A stretch of DNA of 64,000 nucleotides, taken from contig CAVPSU010000001.1 in assembly GCA_963708715.1 (NCBI GenBank), positions 310,001-374,000 of the forward strand, given 5' to 3'. Below, piece by piece: positions 43,366 through 51,186 of this stretch; positions within the stretch are counted from its first letter, which is position 1; every line of letters begins with the position of its first letter. This DNA comes from DAIOEK01 sp963708715. GTDB lineage: Bacteria > Chloroflexota > Anaerolineae > Anaerolineales > Anaerolineaceae. The translations under genes were made by a program, and so were the position numbers. The notes under the pieces were generated by a model. It did not search any database and was not told the origin of the DNA. It saw only the letters and a program-made list of their open reading frames with translations.

Positions 43366-43395
43366 ATCCCCCCTACCCCCCTTAGTAAGGGGGGC
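43366..43395. repeat. Single CCCCCTTAGTAAGGGGGG palindrome right of the DUF559 gene
   Basis: GATCCCCCCTACCCCC-CTTAGTAAGGGGGGCT matches the left edge of the array at 42580-42609 in the same orientation, so the nuclease gene is bracketed by direct copies. The rest of 43396-43667 has no ORF. Confidence 0.75.
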
Positions 43396-43560
43396 TGCTC
43401 TGGGAAGGACGGGCAGTCTTATTTGATTTGCGTGATTCGAAATGTGATGCCAGAATATCCATGGGGATAAGTGATATGAATAGCGGGTGGATTAGCCAAT
43501 ACCATGCGATGTTGTAAGGCTTGGGGAATCATGGAATCTGATGAGAACTCACATTATGTA

Positions 43561-43599
43561 GGTGTTGGGTTTCAAGCAAAGCCCTTTACCCAACATACC
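43561..43599. repeat. TGTTGGGTTTC dispersed inverted repeat, copy 1
   Basis: TGTTGGGT / ACCCAACA arms with a spacer of about 17 nt. Related arms lie at 44500-44550 and 47459-47493. Confidence 0.6.
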
Positions 43600-43667
43600 C
43601 GCTCTCCCCAACCTACGACTGATAAAAAATGTTGTCTGGAAATTTTTGTAATCGAGGGAGGAAGCTA

Positions 43668-44450
43668 ATGACAGAAGATAAATTGATTTCTATATGGAGA
43701 AATTTACCTTCCATTCCACCATATATCCTTGATAGAGATAAGGAAGAAATTGATATATATACTGAGGCTGTTGCCTATTCCTCATATTCAGAATTTTCAA
43801 GTCATTTGGAAATAATTCGGAAATCACCTAGTAAATTCCATTTAGGCCTTCTCCCTCTCCCTTACTTAGGAGATCTGCGTAACGGGAAGGTTTTCCTATT
43901 ATTGGCAAATCCGGGACTTGGGACTTCCGATTACAAGGCTGAGTATGAAGATGCTGATTATCGACAAGCAGTCTTTGATAACCTTAACCAGGTGAATGAT
44001 AGAGAATTTCCGGTATTCTCACTGAACCCAAAGCATTCTTGGCACGGAGGTTTCTTGTACTGGGAACCTCGGTTTTTTCCGATTATCACTCAGATAATGA
44101 AAGAAACCAATTGGAAATACCTAGATACTTTACACTTTTTATCAAAACAAATCGTTATTCTGGAATTGATTCCTTATCACTCTAGAGATTCAAGTTATCA
44201 GCCAAATCTCTTCTCATCGAAAGTCATCAGGGATTATGTTCACGAGACCCTCATTCCGAGAGCAAATGACAAAGAGATCTTATTCGTTGCAATGAGAAAG
44301 GTGAGAGAATGGGGATTTGATAGGGATAATTCAAAATTTCATTCAGACAATATTATTACTTACAAATCTGGAAATGCTCGTTCCGCTTCGCTTCAAGTCG
44401 GGTCAGTCGCGTATGACCATGTAATAAAAATTCTTTTATCATTCACATAA
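43668..44450 (+). CDS. Orphan protein of unknown function, weakly uracil-DNA-glycosylase-like
   Basis: I do not recognise this gene with certainty. The 260-aa soluble protein is AT-rich compared with the flanking genes, which suggests transfer. GGAGG sits 7 nt before the ATG at 43668; an upstream in-frame ATG at 43629 lacks such a site. VFLLLANPGLGTSDYKAEYE, with a hydrophobic strand followed by NPG, and later IVILELIPYHSRDSS and ILFVAMRKVREWGF recall the motif order of the uracil-DNA glycosylase fold (water-activating loop, then a strand with a His). This is only a shape-level resemblance. It stands between repeats and has no partner gene. A role in DNA repair or defence is possible but unproved. 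Confidence 0.65.
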   Translation: MTEDKLISIWRNLPSIPPYILDRDKEEIDIYTEAVAYSSYSEFSSHLEIIRKSPSKFHLGLLPLPYLGDLRNGKVFLLLANPGLGTSDYKAEYEDADYRQAVFDNLNQVNDREFPVFSLNPKHSWHGGFLYWEPRFFPIITQIMKETNWKYLDTLHFLSKQIVILELIPYHSRDSSYQPNLFSSKVIRDYVHETLIPRANDKEILFVAMRKVREWGFDRDNSKFHSDNIITYKSGNARSASLQVGSVAYDHVIKILLSFT

Positions 44451-44499
44451 TTCATTCTGAAGGGAGACTGTTATGGAAGGTTGGGTTGAGTGTGATTTG

Positions 44500-44550
44500 C
44501 GAAACCCAACATTTGTATCAATCAAAACTGATCCATAGTGTTGGGTTTCG
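44500..44550. repeat. CGAAACCCAACA/TGTTGGGTTTCG dispersed inverted repeat, copy 2
   Basis: Perfect 12-bp arms (44500-44511 and 44539-44550), preceded by a further GTTGGGTTGAG (44480-44490). The remaining 44451-44719 holds no ORF. Confidence 0.75.
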
Positions 44551-44719
44551 AGTCGCGGTATTCAAGCGTGACTTCATCATAATTAATAAAGGATTGTAAA
44601 TAGTATTTGCAATAATATTATATGTTTTGCGTCATTCATTCTTAAAACATGATTTGCACCGTTACTATTGATAGTATAAAATCCAAGTAGAATTGATCTT
44701 ATTTTGAGGTAGGGTAGAC

Positions 44720-45535
44720 ATGAAATCATTAACAAAATTGATTATGACAATAATAATCCTATCCATCACTCAAAGTGCTTGCGGTTCTCAAGCATCGACA
44801 AACGACAGCCTAAGCCCTGAGGAGATCAATACAATTGCAGCAGCAACTGTAAGCGCCTTTTTAGGCACTCCACCATCTGAGGTATTGTCAACCCAAAAGC
44901 CTGATATAAATTCAACTGTAAGCACTGGTAGCACGAACGCTTTTATAATTGTTATTTCTGATAGTGTAGTGAGGTCTGGACCAAGTTTAGAATATCCCGT
45001 TTTACAGGTAATCGGTAAAGGTACAACTATAAAAGCTTTCAAAGTGAGTAGTAATAAAGAATGGATATCATTAGATGAAAACGATATCAGTTGGATTCTG
45101 CTTTCTAAAGTAACATTAAATGTTGATGCGAATGAATTGCCCATTGCAACAACTTCATTATATGCACCAACGATTACACCTCTTCCTCCAGTAACTCTAG
45201 AAGATATCTATGCCAATTTTGATAAGATGACAGAATTACAATTCTCTGAATATCAAAAAACCATTATTGGCAAATCGATACAACAAAAAGTCAAAATTGG
45301 AAACGTGAACGACAAGGGAGTCGTTTCACTTCTGGGGGAATGGTCTCCAACAATAATCAATCTTACAGAATTCTGTGTCATCGTTAATAATGTACCAAGA
45401 GAAATCGCAATTAATCTTAATGGGGGCGACGAGCATTATTTACAGGCAAACATAAATGGGATAGTTGGTAACTATAATTATTACTATAATTGTGAGAATA
45501 CCCTTGTTTTGGTTTATGGAAGCCTAACTGGTTAA
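44720..45535 (+). CDS. Lipoprotein with bacterial SH3 domain
   Basis: The 271-aa product has a lipoprotein-type signal (MKSLTKLIMTIIILSITQSA followed by C), so it is probably exported and anchored; the lipobox QSAC is not ideal. Residues about 75-140 form an SH3b-like domain (ISDSVVRSGPSLEYPVLQVI, GKGTTIKAFKVSSNKEWISL), a fold that usually binds cell-wall peptides. The C-terminal part (residues 160-270) has no family I recognise. The gene is AT-rich. GAGGTAGGGTAGAC precedes the ATG. A wall-associated role is likely from the SH3 domain. Confidence 0.78.
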   Translation: MKSLTKLIMTIIILSITQSACGSQASTNDSLSPEEINTIAAATVSAFLGTPPSEVLSTQKPDINSTVSTGSTNAFIIVISDSVVRSGPSLEYPVLQVIGKGTTIKAFKVSSNKEWISLDENDISWILLSKVTLNVDANELPIATTSLYAPTITPLPPVTLEDIYANFDKMTELQFSEYQKTIIGKSIQQKVKIGNVNDKGVVSLLGEWSPTIINLTEFCVIVNNVPREIAINLNGGDEHYLQANINGIVGNYNYYYNCENTLVLVYGSLTG

Positions 45536-45834
45536 TAAGCTATATCGGGGGATGATTCCTATTATCCTAAACCCAAAAATCTTATACTCACATAATCTGT
45601 GGCACATTGTCGGACTGCTTCTCCTAATCGTCAAAATCCAAAAGGCTGCCCTCTATAAGACGCTGCCCTCGTTCATAACCCAGTTTATTCTACCCATTAC
45701 TCCGCCTGTGCCACAACCTTCTCTATCTTCTTCACCTACTCCCCCAGACCAGGTGGATGATACCCCCTGCCTAAAACATCCCCCCAGATTTTGGGATTTG
45801 GGGGAGCAGCAAATTCACGCATTGTCCCAGGCGA

Positions 45835-47217
45835 TCACCTCAATCGCTCGAGGACTTGCACCTCGAAGATCGGAACATTTCCCATAAAGAAATCGCTGAA
45901 GGTTCTATTCGTCACTAGCCCCTCAATGTGATATTCATACGTTTCGCCGGTACGGAAGACAATATTACTGCCATTCAGGTCCTCAAGAGGTACGCTGCTC
46001 TGAACATCATCGGCCAGATCCAGGACATAACAACCCTGGCAGGACATGCCCGAAATCATCGAATCGGGTCCATGGAAGATGACGACCTGGCCTAAGGCTG
46101 TGGGGCTATCCTGATCGGTGGATACATCACCGGAAGCGAAAAATTCAACCCAGCCGGTAAGAGACATGATCTGACCAGAACCAGGAATCGCCTGATCTTC
46201 TGGCGAGGCATTCGGCTCAAGCGGTGACACTTGTCCTTCAGGCGTGCTGATCACTTCTGCGTAGGGAGTTGATGCAACAAGGGGCAGCGGCGTGATGGTG
46301 GGCATCCCAACACCCGCGCTGGTCGATACACCCGGTCCCCAGCGGGCATCAATATCATCCGTCGGACCGCTCAATAACTGGGCGATATTTTTTCCATTTG
46401 CGTCCATGACATAAATATCCCAATTCTGACCATTATCAACATTGAGCAGGATCTTTTGACCATCCGGTGACCAATCGGTGTAAGCGAACCGATCGACATC
46501 GCTGAATGTCAGGCGAGTCTGATTACTCCCATCCAGGTTCATCGTATAAATATCATAATGTCCATCGCGATTCGAATCGAACGCTATCTTTTGACTGTCT
46601 CCTGACCAGGTGGGAGATACATCGACATCCGCGTGATTGCTGATATTGACCTGTTCGCTCCCGTCTGTATTCATGACATATACATCATAGTTTCCATTCC
46701 GGTCTGACGTGAAGGCGATCTTGTTGCCATCGGGGGACCATTTGGCCGAATAATCATTCGTCGGATTATTCGTCAAACGGGTTTGACCGCTTCCATCGGC
46801 GTTCATGATATAGATTTCCATGCTACCATCGCGATCGGAAGTAAAAACAATCCGGCGTCCATCGGGAGACCAATCAGGATATGTATCACTGCCGGGGGAA
46901 TTGGACAGATTTACCTGGGCGCTCCCATCCAGGCTCATGGAATAGATCTCGGCATTTCCATCCCGGTCCGATAGGAATGCGACCTTTTTCCCATCCGGTG
47001 AGAGGTCAGGAGCGCCATCGAAGAATTGGGTATTGGTCAATCGCATCTGACCAGTTCCATCTGAATTCATGATGTAGACTTCTACGTTTCCATCCCGTCC
47101 GGTGGAGAAAACGATCTTGCTCGGCTCGTCAGGAGTATCCGTTTGGGTTGGTTGGGTTGGCGCGGAACAACCAACCAATAGGATCACTATGCCAAAAACG
47201 AAAATGACCTTTTTCAT
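45835..47217 (-). CDS. TolB-like beta-propeller lipoprotein (PD40 repeats)
   Basis: The 460-aa product starts MKKVIFVFGIVILLVGCSAP, a clear lipobox (LVGC). Residues about 35-310 hold six or seven PD40/WD40-like repeats with the pattern SPDGKKVAFLSDRDGNAEIY, each matching TolB-type propeller blades. A linker rich in Pro, Thr and Glu leads to a C-terminal domain (residues 335-460) of unknown type. Such surface propellers often bind peptides or sugars. The start at 47217 fits the lipoprotein signal; a longer ORF from 47328 is rejected. The 299 bp after the SH3 gene hold no convincing gene. Confidence 0.85.
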   Translation of the reverse strand: MKKVIFVFGIVILLVGCSAPTQPTQTDTPDEPSKIVFSTGRDGNVEVYIMNSDGTGQMRLTNTQFFDGAPDLSPDGKKVAFLSDRDGNAEIYSMSLDGSAQVNLSNSPGSDTYPDWSPDGRRIVFTSDRDGSMEIYIMNADGSGQTRLTNNPTNDYSAKWSPDGNKIAFTSDRNGNYDVYVMNTDGSEQVNISNHADVDVSPTWSGDSQKIAFDSNRDGHYDIYTMNLDGSNQTRLTFSDVDRFAYTDWSPDGQKILLNVDNGQNWDIYVMDANGKNIAQLLSGPTDDIDARWGPGVSTSAGVGMPTITPLPLVASTPYAEVISTPEGQVSPLEPNASPEDQAIPGSGQIMSLTGWVEFFASGDVSTDQDSPTALGQVVIFHGPDSMISGMSCQGCYVLDLADDVQSSVPLEDLNGSNIVFRTGETYEYHIEGLVTNRTFSDFFMGNVPIFEVQVLERLR

Positions 47218-47458
47218 CTGGCAGCCTCTTTCTTCAGAAATCCGTTGACAGCAATAGAAAATATCTCGTTTTTCATTGAGTGTTCGTTGAGAGATTTTTA
47301 CACGCGGGTTATTAATATTTATCCCCACTTGGGTGATTATATTCGGGGAACTGCCTTAAATATAGCATTATTTCATCCGTATGGATGATTCCAGTGTCAG
47401 ATTATTACATCAGATATTGGAAAAGGTCTTTTCAATGGCAGCATCTTGGTAAAGTTGG

Positions 47459-47493
47459 TTGGTTGGGTTGAGGATGCACGTCCGAAACCCAAC
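47459..47493. repeat. GTTGGGTT dispersed inverted repeat, copy 3
   Basis: GGTTGGGTTGAG and CCGAAACCCAAC flank a short GC-poor loop. It shares the arms of the copies at 43561 and 44500. The rest of the 325-bp gap (47218-47542) holds no other clear feature. Confidence 0.6.
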
Positions 47494-47542
47494 AAATCTC
47501 ATGACCGACCTCAAATATCCTATAATCGCGATATGCGTTAAA

Positions 47543-47851
47543 ATGACCTCACCTCCCATACCCGAGGACCCACCCTCCCCCCGCACCTCGAGCCGCATCA
47601 TCACCCTTATAGCCTGGGTGCTGCTGTTGGCTGCCTGGGGCTGGTACACCCACACCCACGACCTCACCCCCGCCCAAACCGTGGCGCGCTTGGCGGCGTT
47701 CCTTTCCGTTTCCTCGTGGGGAATCTACTTCTACATCGTCATTTACTTCGTCCGTCCAGTCTTCCTCTTCCCGCCCACCCTGCTCACCATGGCAGCCGGT
47801 TACATCTTCGGACCGCTGCCGGGCATCTTCTACGCGCTGCTCGCCAGCAGA
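47543..47851 (+). pseudogene. Truncated SNARE-associated/VTT-domain membrane protein
   Basis: The N-terminal half of a TVP38/TMEM64 (DedA-related) protein. The readable part has two membrane helices and the family stretch IYFYIVIYFVRPVFLFPPTL, then LTMAAGYIFGPLPGIFYALL. After AS (about 47851) the frame continues with unrelated sequence that is the antisense of another gene start, to 48121. The remaining half of the VTT domain (usually about 80-100 residues) is absent. The junction falls at the small palindrome CTGCTCGCCAGCAG (47837-47850). Confidence 0.75.
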
Positions 47852-48016
47852 ATCACCGCACTCGGCGGCAGCGATTTCTTACCCTCCACCTGTTTGGCTT
47901 TTAAGGCTTCCATCCCGGCGGGGGTTGAGAGCCAGGCTGTAAGGGATGACCGCCAGGGTACCGAGAACGCCAATGGCCAGGATGATAAAGAAAATAGTCC
48001 AGTTAAACTCGTTCAT
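47846..48016 (-). pseudogene. Truncated CAAX-protease-type membrane protein
   Basis: On the minus strand an ATG at 48016 (GGAATTGGA before it, overlapping the HTH gene stop as ATGA) opens MNEFNWTIFFIILAIGVLGT and LAVIPYSLALNP, which resembles the start of type II CAAX endopeptidases (Abi family). A five-C run then shifts the frame; with four C it reads on as AGMEALKAKQVEGKKSLPPS to about 47846, where it meets the truncated VTT gene. The protease core is missing. Confidence 0.6.
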
Positions 48017-48561
48017 TCCAATTCCTTTTCAGGATTATTGGCTGCTGCGGGCATGAACAGTGTAGAGAAGATCCGTTTGCGGCGTAATTGGCCGGTCGGA
48101 TCGGTCCCTTCGGTGAAATAGGGTAGCAAGATTTGGTTGAAATTGGCGGCGAAATCCGCCAGGACGGCGTCGCTCATGTGGAGAACCACCTGGGAGTAGC
48201 CTACCCCATCCGCAGCCAAATCCACGTGGGGGGTCTGGCGCAGGTAGGTGGAGAATTCGTCCAGGAGGGTGACGACAAATGAGTTGAAATAATGCATGTG
48301 CTCTACTTTGCTCAGGTTCGCCATATCTTCCCCGATCAGATGGGTTTTTAATGAGGTATTCAAGGCGTACACTTTTTCTGTGGTTCCGTGGACACGGCGC
48401 TCTTCCACGATGATGAGGACGTTCCCTTCCACCAGGCGATTGATATGGCGGTAAAGGGAAGCCTGCGGGACATCGGGCAGTGCGTCTGCAATCTGCAGCG
48501 GGGTCAACCCGGAATTGCCGGACAGGGTCATCATGCTCCGCATTCGGATGGGGTGTACCAA
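48013..48561 (-). CDS. Winged-helix transcriptional regulator, 5' end damaged
   Basis: The 182-aa frame has an ArsR/PadR-like winged helix at the N-terminus (HPIRMRSMMTLSGNSGLTPL, QIADALPDVPQASLYRHINR, LVEGNVLIIVEERR) and a helical C-terminal domain. A better start is the ATG at 48588, with GAGGTGAACA upstream, but codon 5 there is TAA (MTGN-stop-LIDVLVHPIRM); CAA to TAA would explain it. Otherwise translation must start at TTG 48561. An inverted repeat at 48615-48643 is a likely operator. It overlaps the CAAX-protease remnant by ATGA, so the two formed an operon. Confidence 0.7.
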   Translation of the reverse strand: MVHPIRMRSMMTLSGNSGLTPLQIADALPDVPQASLYRHINRLVEGNVLIIVEERRVHGTTEKVYALNTSLKTHLIGEDMANLSKVEHMHYFNSFVVTLLDEFSTYLRQTPHVDLAADGVGYSQVVLHMSDAVLADFAANFNQILLPYFTEGTDPTGQLRRKRIFSTLFMPAAANNPEKELE

Positions 48562-48614
48562 TACGTCGATAAGTTAGTTTCCTGTCATTGTTCACCTCAT
48601 TATTATCATTATTG

Positions 48615-48643
48615 AAAGTGATAATATGATTTACTATCACTTT
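48615..48643. promoter_or_regulatory. Inverted repeat upstream of the winged-helix gene
   Basis: AAAGTGATA (48615-48623) and TATCACTTT (48635-48643), a perfect 9-bp dyad with an 11-nt spacer, 27 bp upstream of the ATG at 48588: candidate autoregulatory operator. Confidence 0.6.
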
Positions 48644-48755
48644 TGAGAACGTCAAGGGTTTTTATTAAAGTACTTTGGTAAGCACTATCCCTTCCTCGTC
48701 CGCCCCCTGGCAGGAGAAGAGGTCAGCATCAACAACCCCTGTGAACAGGCATACA

Positions 48756-48787
48756 TTGTAGTGTAGATCTACATTAGCAAACTACAA
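48756..48787. promoter_or_regulatory. Nested TGTA/TACA dyads in the 404-bp divergent gap
   Basis: TGTAGATCTACA (48762-48773) is a perfect 12-bp palindrome, and TTGTAGT (48756-48762) pairs with ACTACAA (48781-48787). TGTA/TACA half-sites are typical of BlaI/CopY-type repressors, but none is encoded here. Nothing else is seen in 48656-48992. Confidence 0.4.
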
Positions 48788-48992
48788 TAATTTTCTTTGC
48801 AATCTCGTGATCTCCGTGGTGAAAATTTCCTGAAATCATCTCTCTTTGATTCTTCTGCGGTCTACATACCTTTGTTTTTTTATAGAACGCAATGAGTGTT
48901 TTCTCCTTACAACTCGAGCAGTATTTTGATTGACAAGAGCGGCAATATCAATATAGTAATAACGGTATACCAATCCATCACAGAGGTTGAAC

Positions 48993-51071
48993 ATGACTCA
49001 ACGCCTTCGCACACCTTGTTCCAATATTTTGACTCCTTTACGTATTGCAATTGTCAGCATCTTCATTTTTTGCACCCTTTTCCCAAATCCAATTTCACAA
49101 AACCATACCGTTAACGCAGCAGCCTGCACCCCGGGTGGTGCTATCCGAACGGGTTTTGTCCTATCAAACACGCTGGCTGCCAATGACGACGGCTCCGCTC
49201 CCCTCACCTCCCTAGGTTTTGACCTGCGGTATTTTGGACAGAGTTTCTCCAACATTTATGTCAACAATAATGGAAACATCACCTTCGATGCGGCAAGATC
49301 CTCATTTACACCAAGTGGCATGAAGGGGACGGCTTATAAGGTTCTAGCGCCATTTTTTGCCGATGTGGATACGCGTGGTTCCGGCAGTGGATTGGTTCAA
49401 TATGGTCAGGTGCCGGATATCGATGGACATAAGGCATTCGTTGTCAACTGGCCAGGTGTTGGCTACTTCAGCAGCAGTGTAAACAAATTAAACACGTTCC
49501 AATTAGTGATTATTCTGAGGGAAGACCTTCTTCCTGCCGGTCAGTGGGATTTTGAGTTCAATTATGGTCAGATCCAATGGGAAACTGGAAACGCCAGTGG
49601 GGGTACCAACGGTCTGGGCGGGACCTCTGCGGCTATCGGTTTTACCGACGGAGTCCTTGCAGATCCTTACTTTTATGAAGTATTCGGGTCATTAATCCCT
49701 GGTTCTTTTCTTGATTCCAATTCAGATACGGGTTTAATCCACAATTCGAGAGAGTCCTCTCAATGCGGTAGGTATTCATTCGCAGTCCGCGGCCTGGATG
49801 GGATCCCGGATATCAATCCATTGCCTGAAATTGTCGTGACGTCCCATCTACCAAATCCCTCGGAAGCATGGACCCCTTACAATGTCATCGTACAAGTAAA
49901 CCGCTATCAAGATTCCGCTATTCCGACCGGAACTGTTTTAGTCTCAGATGGTGAGGGTATTACTTGCGAAATCAATCTGGTTGCCGGAATGGGATCTTGC
50001 TCATTGATCAGTACTGTGGATGGCAATCTCACACTCACGATTATTTATAGTGGTGATTCCAATTATTCTACTAATCGAGTTAGTGTTGAACATACAGTCG
50101 CGCAGGCGCGCGGACCCGTTGTGGTCGCGGGGGAGAATACACACCCGGCCAATGGAAGCACCATAGACCAGTCCATTAACCAGTTACAGGTAGCTTTTAA
50201 TAAAGATGTACTGCATGACGGTTCTCCCAATGCAGCAAACAACGGGGTTAATTATATATTCGTAGAAGCTAATGGCGATGGGTTCCAAACTACTGGATGT
50301 TCAGTCGAGCAAAACATCAATTTACCATCGGTAGACCTCGGCGATACCATCATTCCTATCAGCAATATTACTTATAGCAATAACAATGGGAACGGACCTT
50401 TTGTAGCCACACTCTCTGTTCCTACGTTGTCGGCTGGGTCTTACCGGTTCATCATATGCGGTACAACCTCAATACAGGATTCTCTTGGCAATGATTTAAA
50501 TGACGGCTTGACGGACACCATCATTGATTTTTCGATTACCAGACGGCTTCCCTCTGCCCTACCGAAGACCGGCTTTGCTCCGCAGGATAAGCAAAAATTG
50601 GATTCACAACCGGTTGAAAAACAGTATCAATACCTCCAGGATCTGGAGCTTTCGATCCCTAGTTTGGGCGTGGAAGCGCCCATTATTGGTGTGCCGGTAT
50701 CCAAAGACGGTTGGGATGTGACCTGGTTGGGAGATAGTGCCGGCTGGCTGACGGGTAGCGCTTACCCAACCTGGGAAGGGAATTCAGTCATAACAGGACA
50801 CGTCTGGTCTGCCACAAACACCGAGGGACCGTTTGCCCATCTAAAAGCGCTTTCGTTTGGTGACGAAATTCGCATCAATGCGTGGGGACAGGTGTATGTG
50901 TATGAAGTAAGAGATAATCTGCTCATCTCCGGGGATGATCTTTCAGCGGTTATGATGCATAAGGAAGATCATTCCTGGATCACCCTCCTGACCTGCGAGG
51001 ACTACTCCCCGGAGAAGGAAAATTACACAATGCGTAGAATTGTCAGGGCGGTGTTAGTCGAGACCAAGTGA
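48993..51071 (+). CDS. Secreted NIDO/Ig-like protein with a C-terminal sortase domain
   Basis: The 692-aa protein has an N-terminal signal or anchor (residues 15-45, LRIAIVSIFIFCTLF). A nidogen-like (NIDO) domain covers about 45-270 (SLGFDLRYFGQSFSNIYVNN, NGNITFDA). Ig-like repeats follow (about 280-370, GTVLVSDGEGITCEINLVAG; then a Big-5-like part to about 510). A sortase fold ends the protein (about 555-690): LSIPSLGVEAPIIGVPV, the catalytic His in SVITGHVWSA, the Cys in ITLLTCEDYSPEKENY and the Arg in RRIVRAVLV. Sortases are normally separate membrane proteins; here the enzyme sits behind extracellular modules. GAGG precedes the ATG. No LPXTG protein is seen nearby. Confidence 0.85.
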   Translation: MTQRLRTPCSNILTPLRIAIVSIFIFCTLFPNPISQNHTVNAAACTPGGAIRTGFVLSNTLAANDDGSAPLTSLGFDLRYFGQSFSNIYVNNNGNITFDAARSSFTPSGMKGTAYKVLAPFFADVDTRGSGSGLVQYGQVPDIDGHKAFVVNWPGVGYFSSSVNKLNTFQLVIILREDLLPAGQWDFEFNYGQIQWETGNASGGTNGLGGTSAAIGFTDGVLADPYFYEVFGSLIPGSFLDSNSDTGLIHNSRESSQCGRYSFAVRGLDGIPDINPLPEIVVTSHLPNPSEAWTPYNVIVQVNRYQDSAIPTGTVLVSDGEGITCEINLVAGMGSCSLISTVDGNLTLTIIYSGDSNYSTNRVSVEHTVAQARGPVVVAGENTHPANGSTIDQSINQLQVAFNKDVLHDGSPNAANNGVNYIFVEANGDGFQTTGCSVEQNINLPSVDLGDTIIPISNITYSNNNGNGPFVATLSVPTLSAGSYRFIICGTTSIQDSLGNDLNDGLTDTIIDFSITRRLPSALPKTGFAPQDKQKLDSQPVEKQYQYLQDLELSIPSLGVEAPIIGVPVSKDGWDVTWLGDSAGWLTGSAYPTWEGNSVITGHVWSATNTEGPFAHLKALSFGDEIRINAWGQVYVYEVRDNLLISGDDLSAVMMHKEDHSWITLLTCEDYSPEKENYTMRRIVRAVLVETK

Positions 51072-51090
51072 AGATGACCGGTATTCTGAA

Positions 51091-51121
51091 AAACGCACCC
51101 CAAACGGGGTGTGTTTTTTTT
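51091..51121 (+). terminator. Terminator after the NIDO-sortase gene
   Basis: AACGCACCCC / GGGGTGTGTT (one G-T pair) around AAAC, followed by a run of T. Confidence 0.85.
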
Positions 51122-51186
51122 CATCCCCTTCCCATAATTCCATTGGCCTGATACTATTGTCAGACAATCCCCTACCTTATGAGGAC

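Noticed and set aside
45552..45887. A 111-aa plus-strand ORF after the SH3 lipoprotein gene
   Set aside because: No ribosome-binding site, Pro/Ser-rich and overlapping the TolB-like gene end; no recognisable family.
47852..48121. C-terminal part of the VTT-domain ORF as a real protein end
   Set aside because: It is the antisense of the start of the CAAX-protease-type remnant and of the winged-helix gene end.
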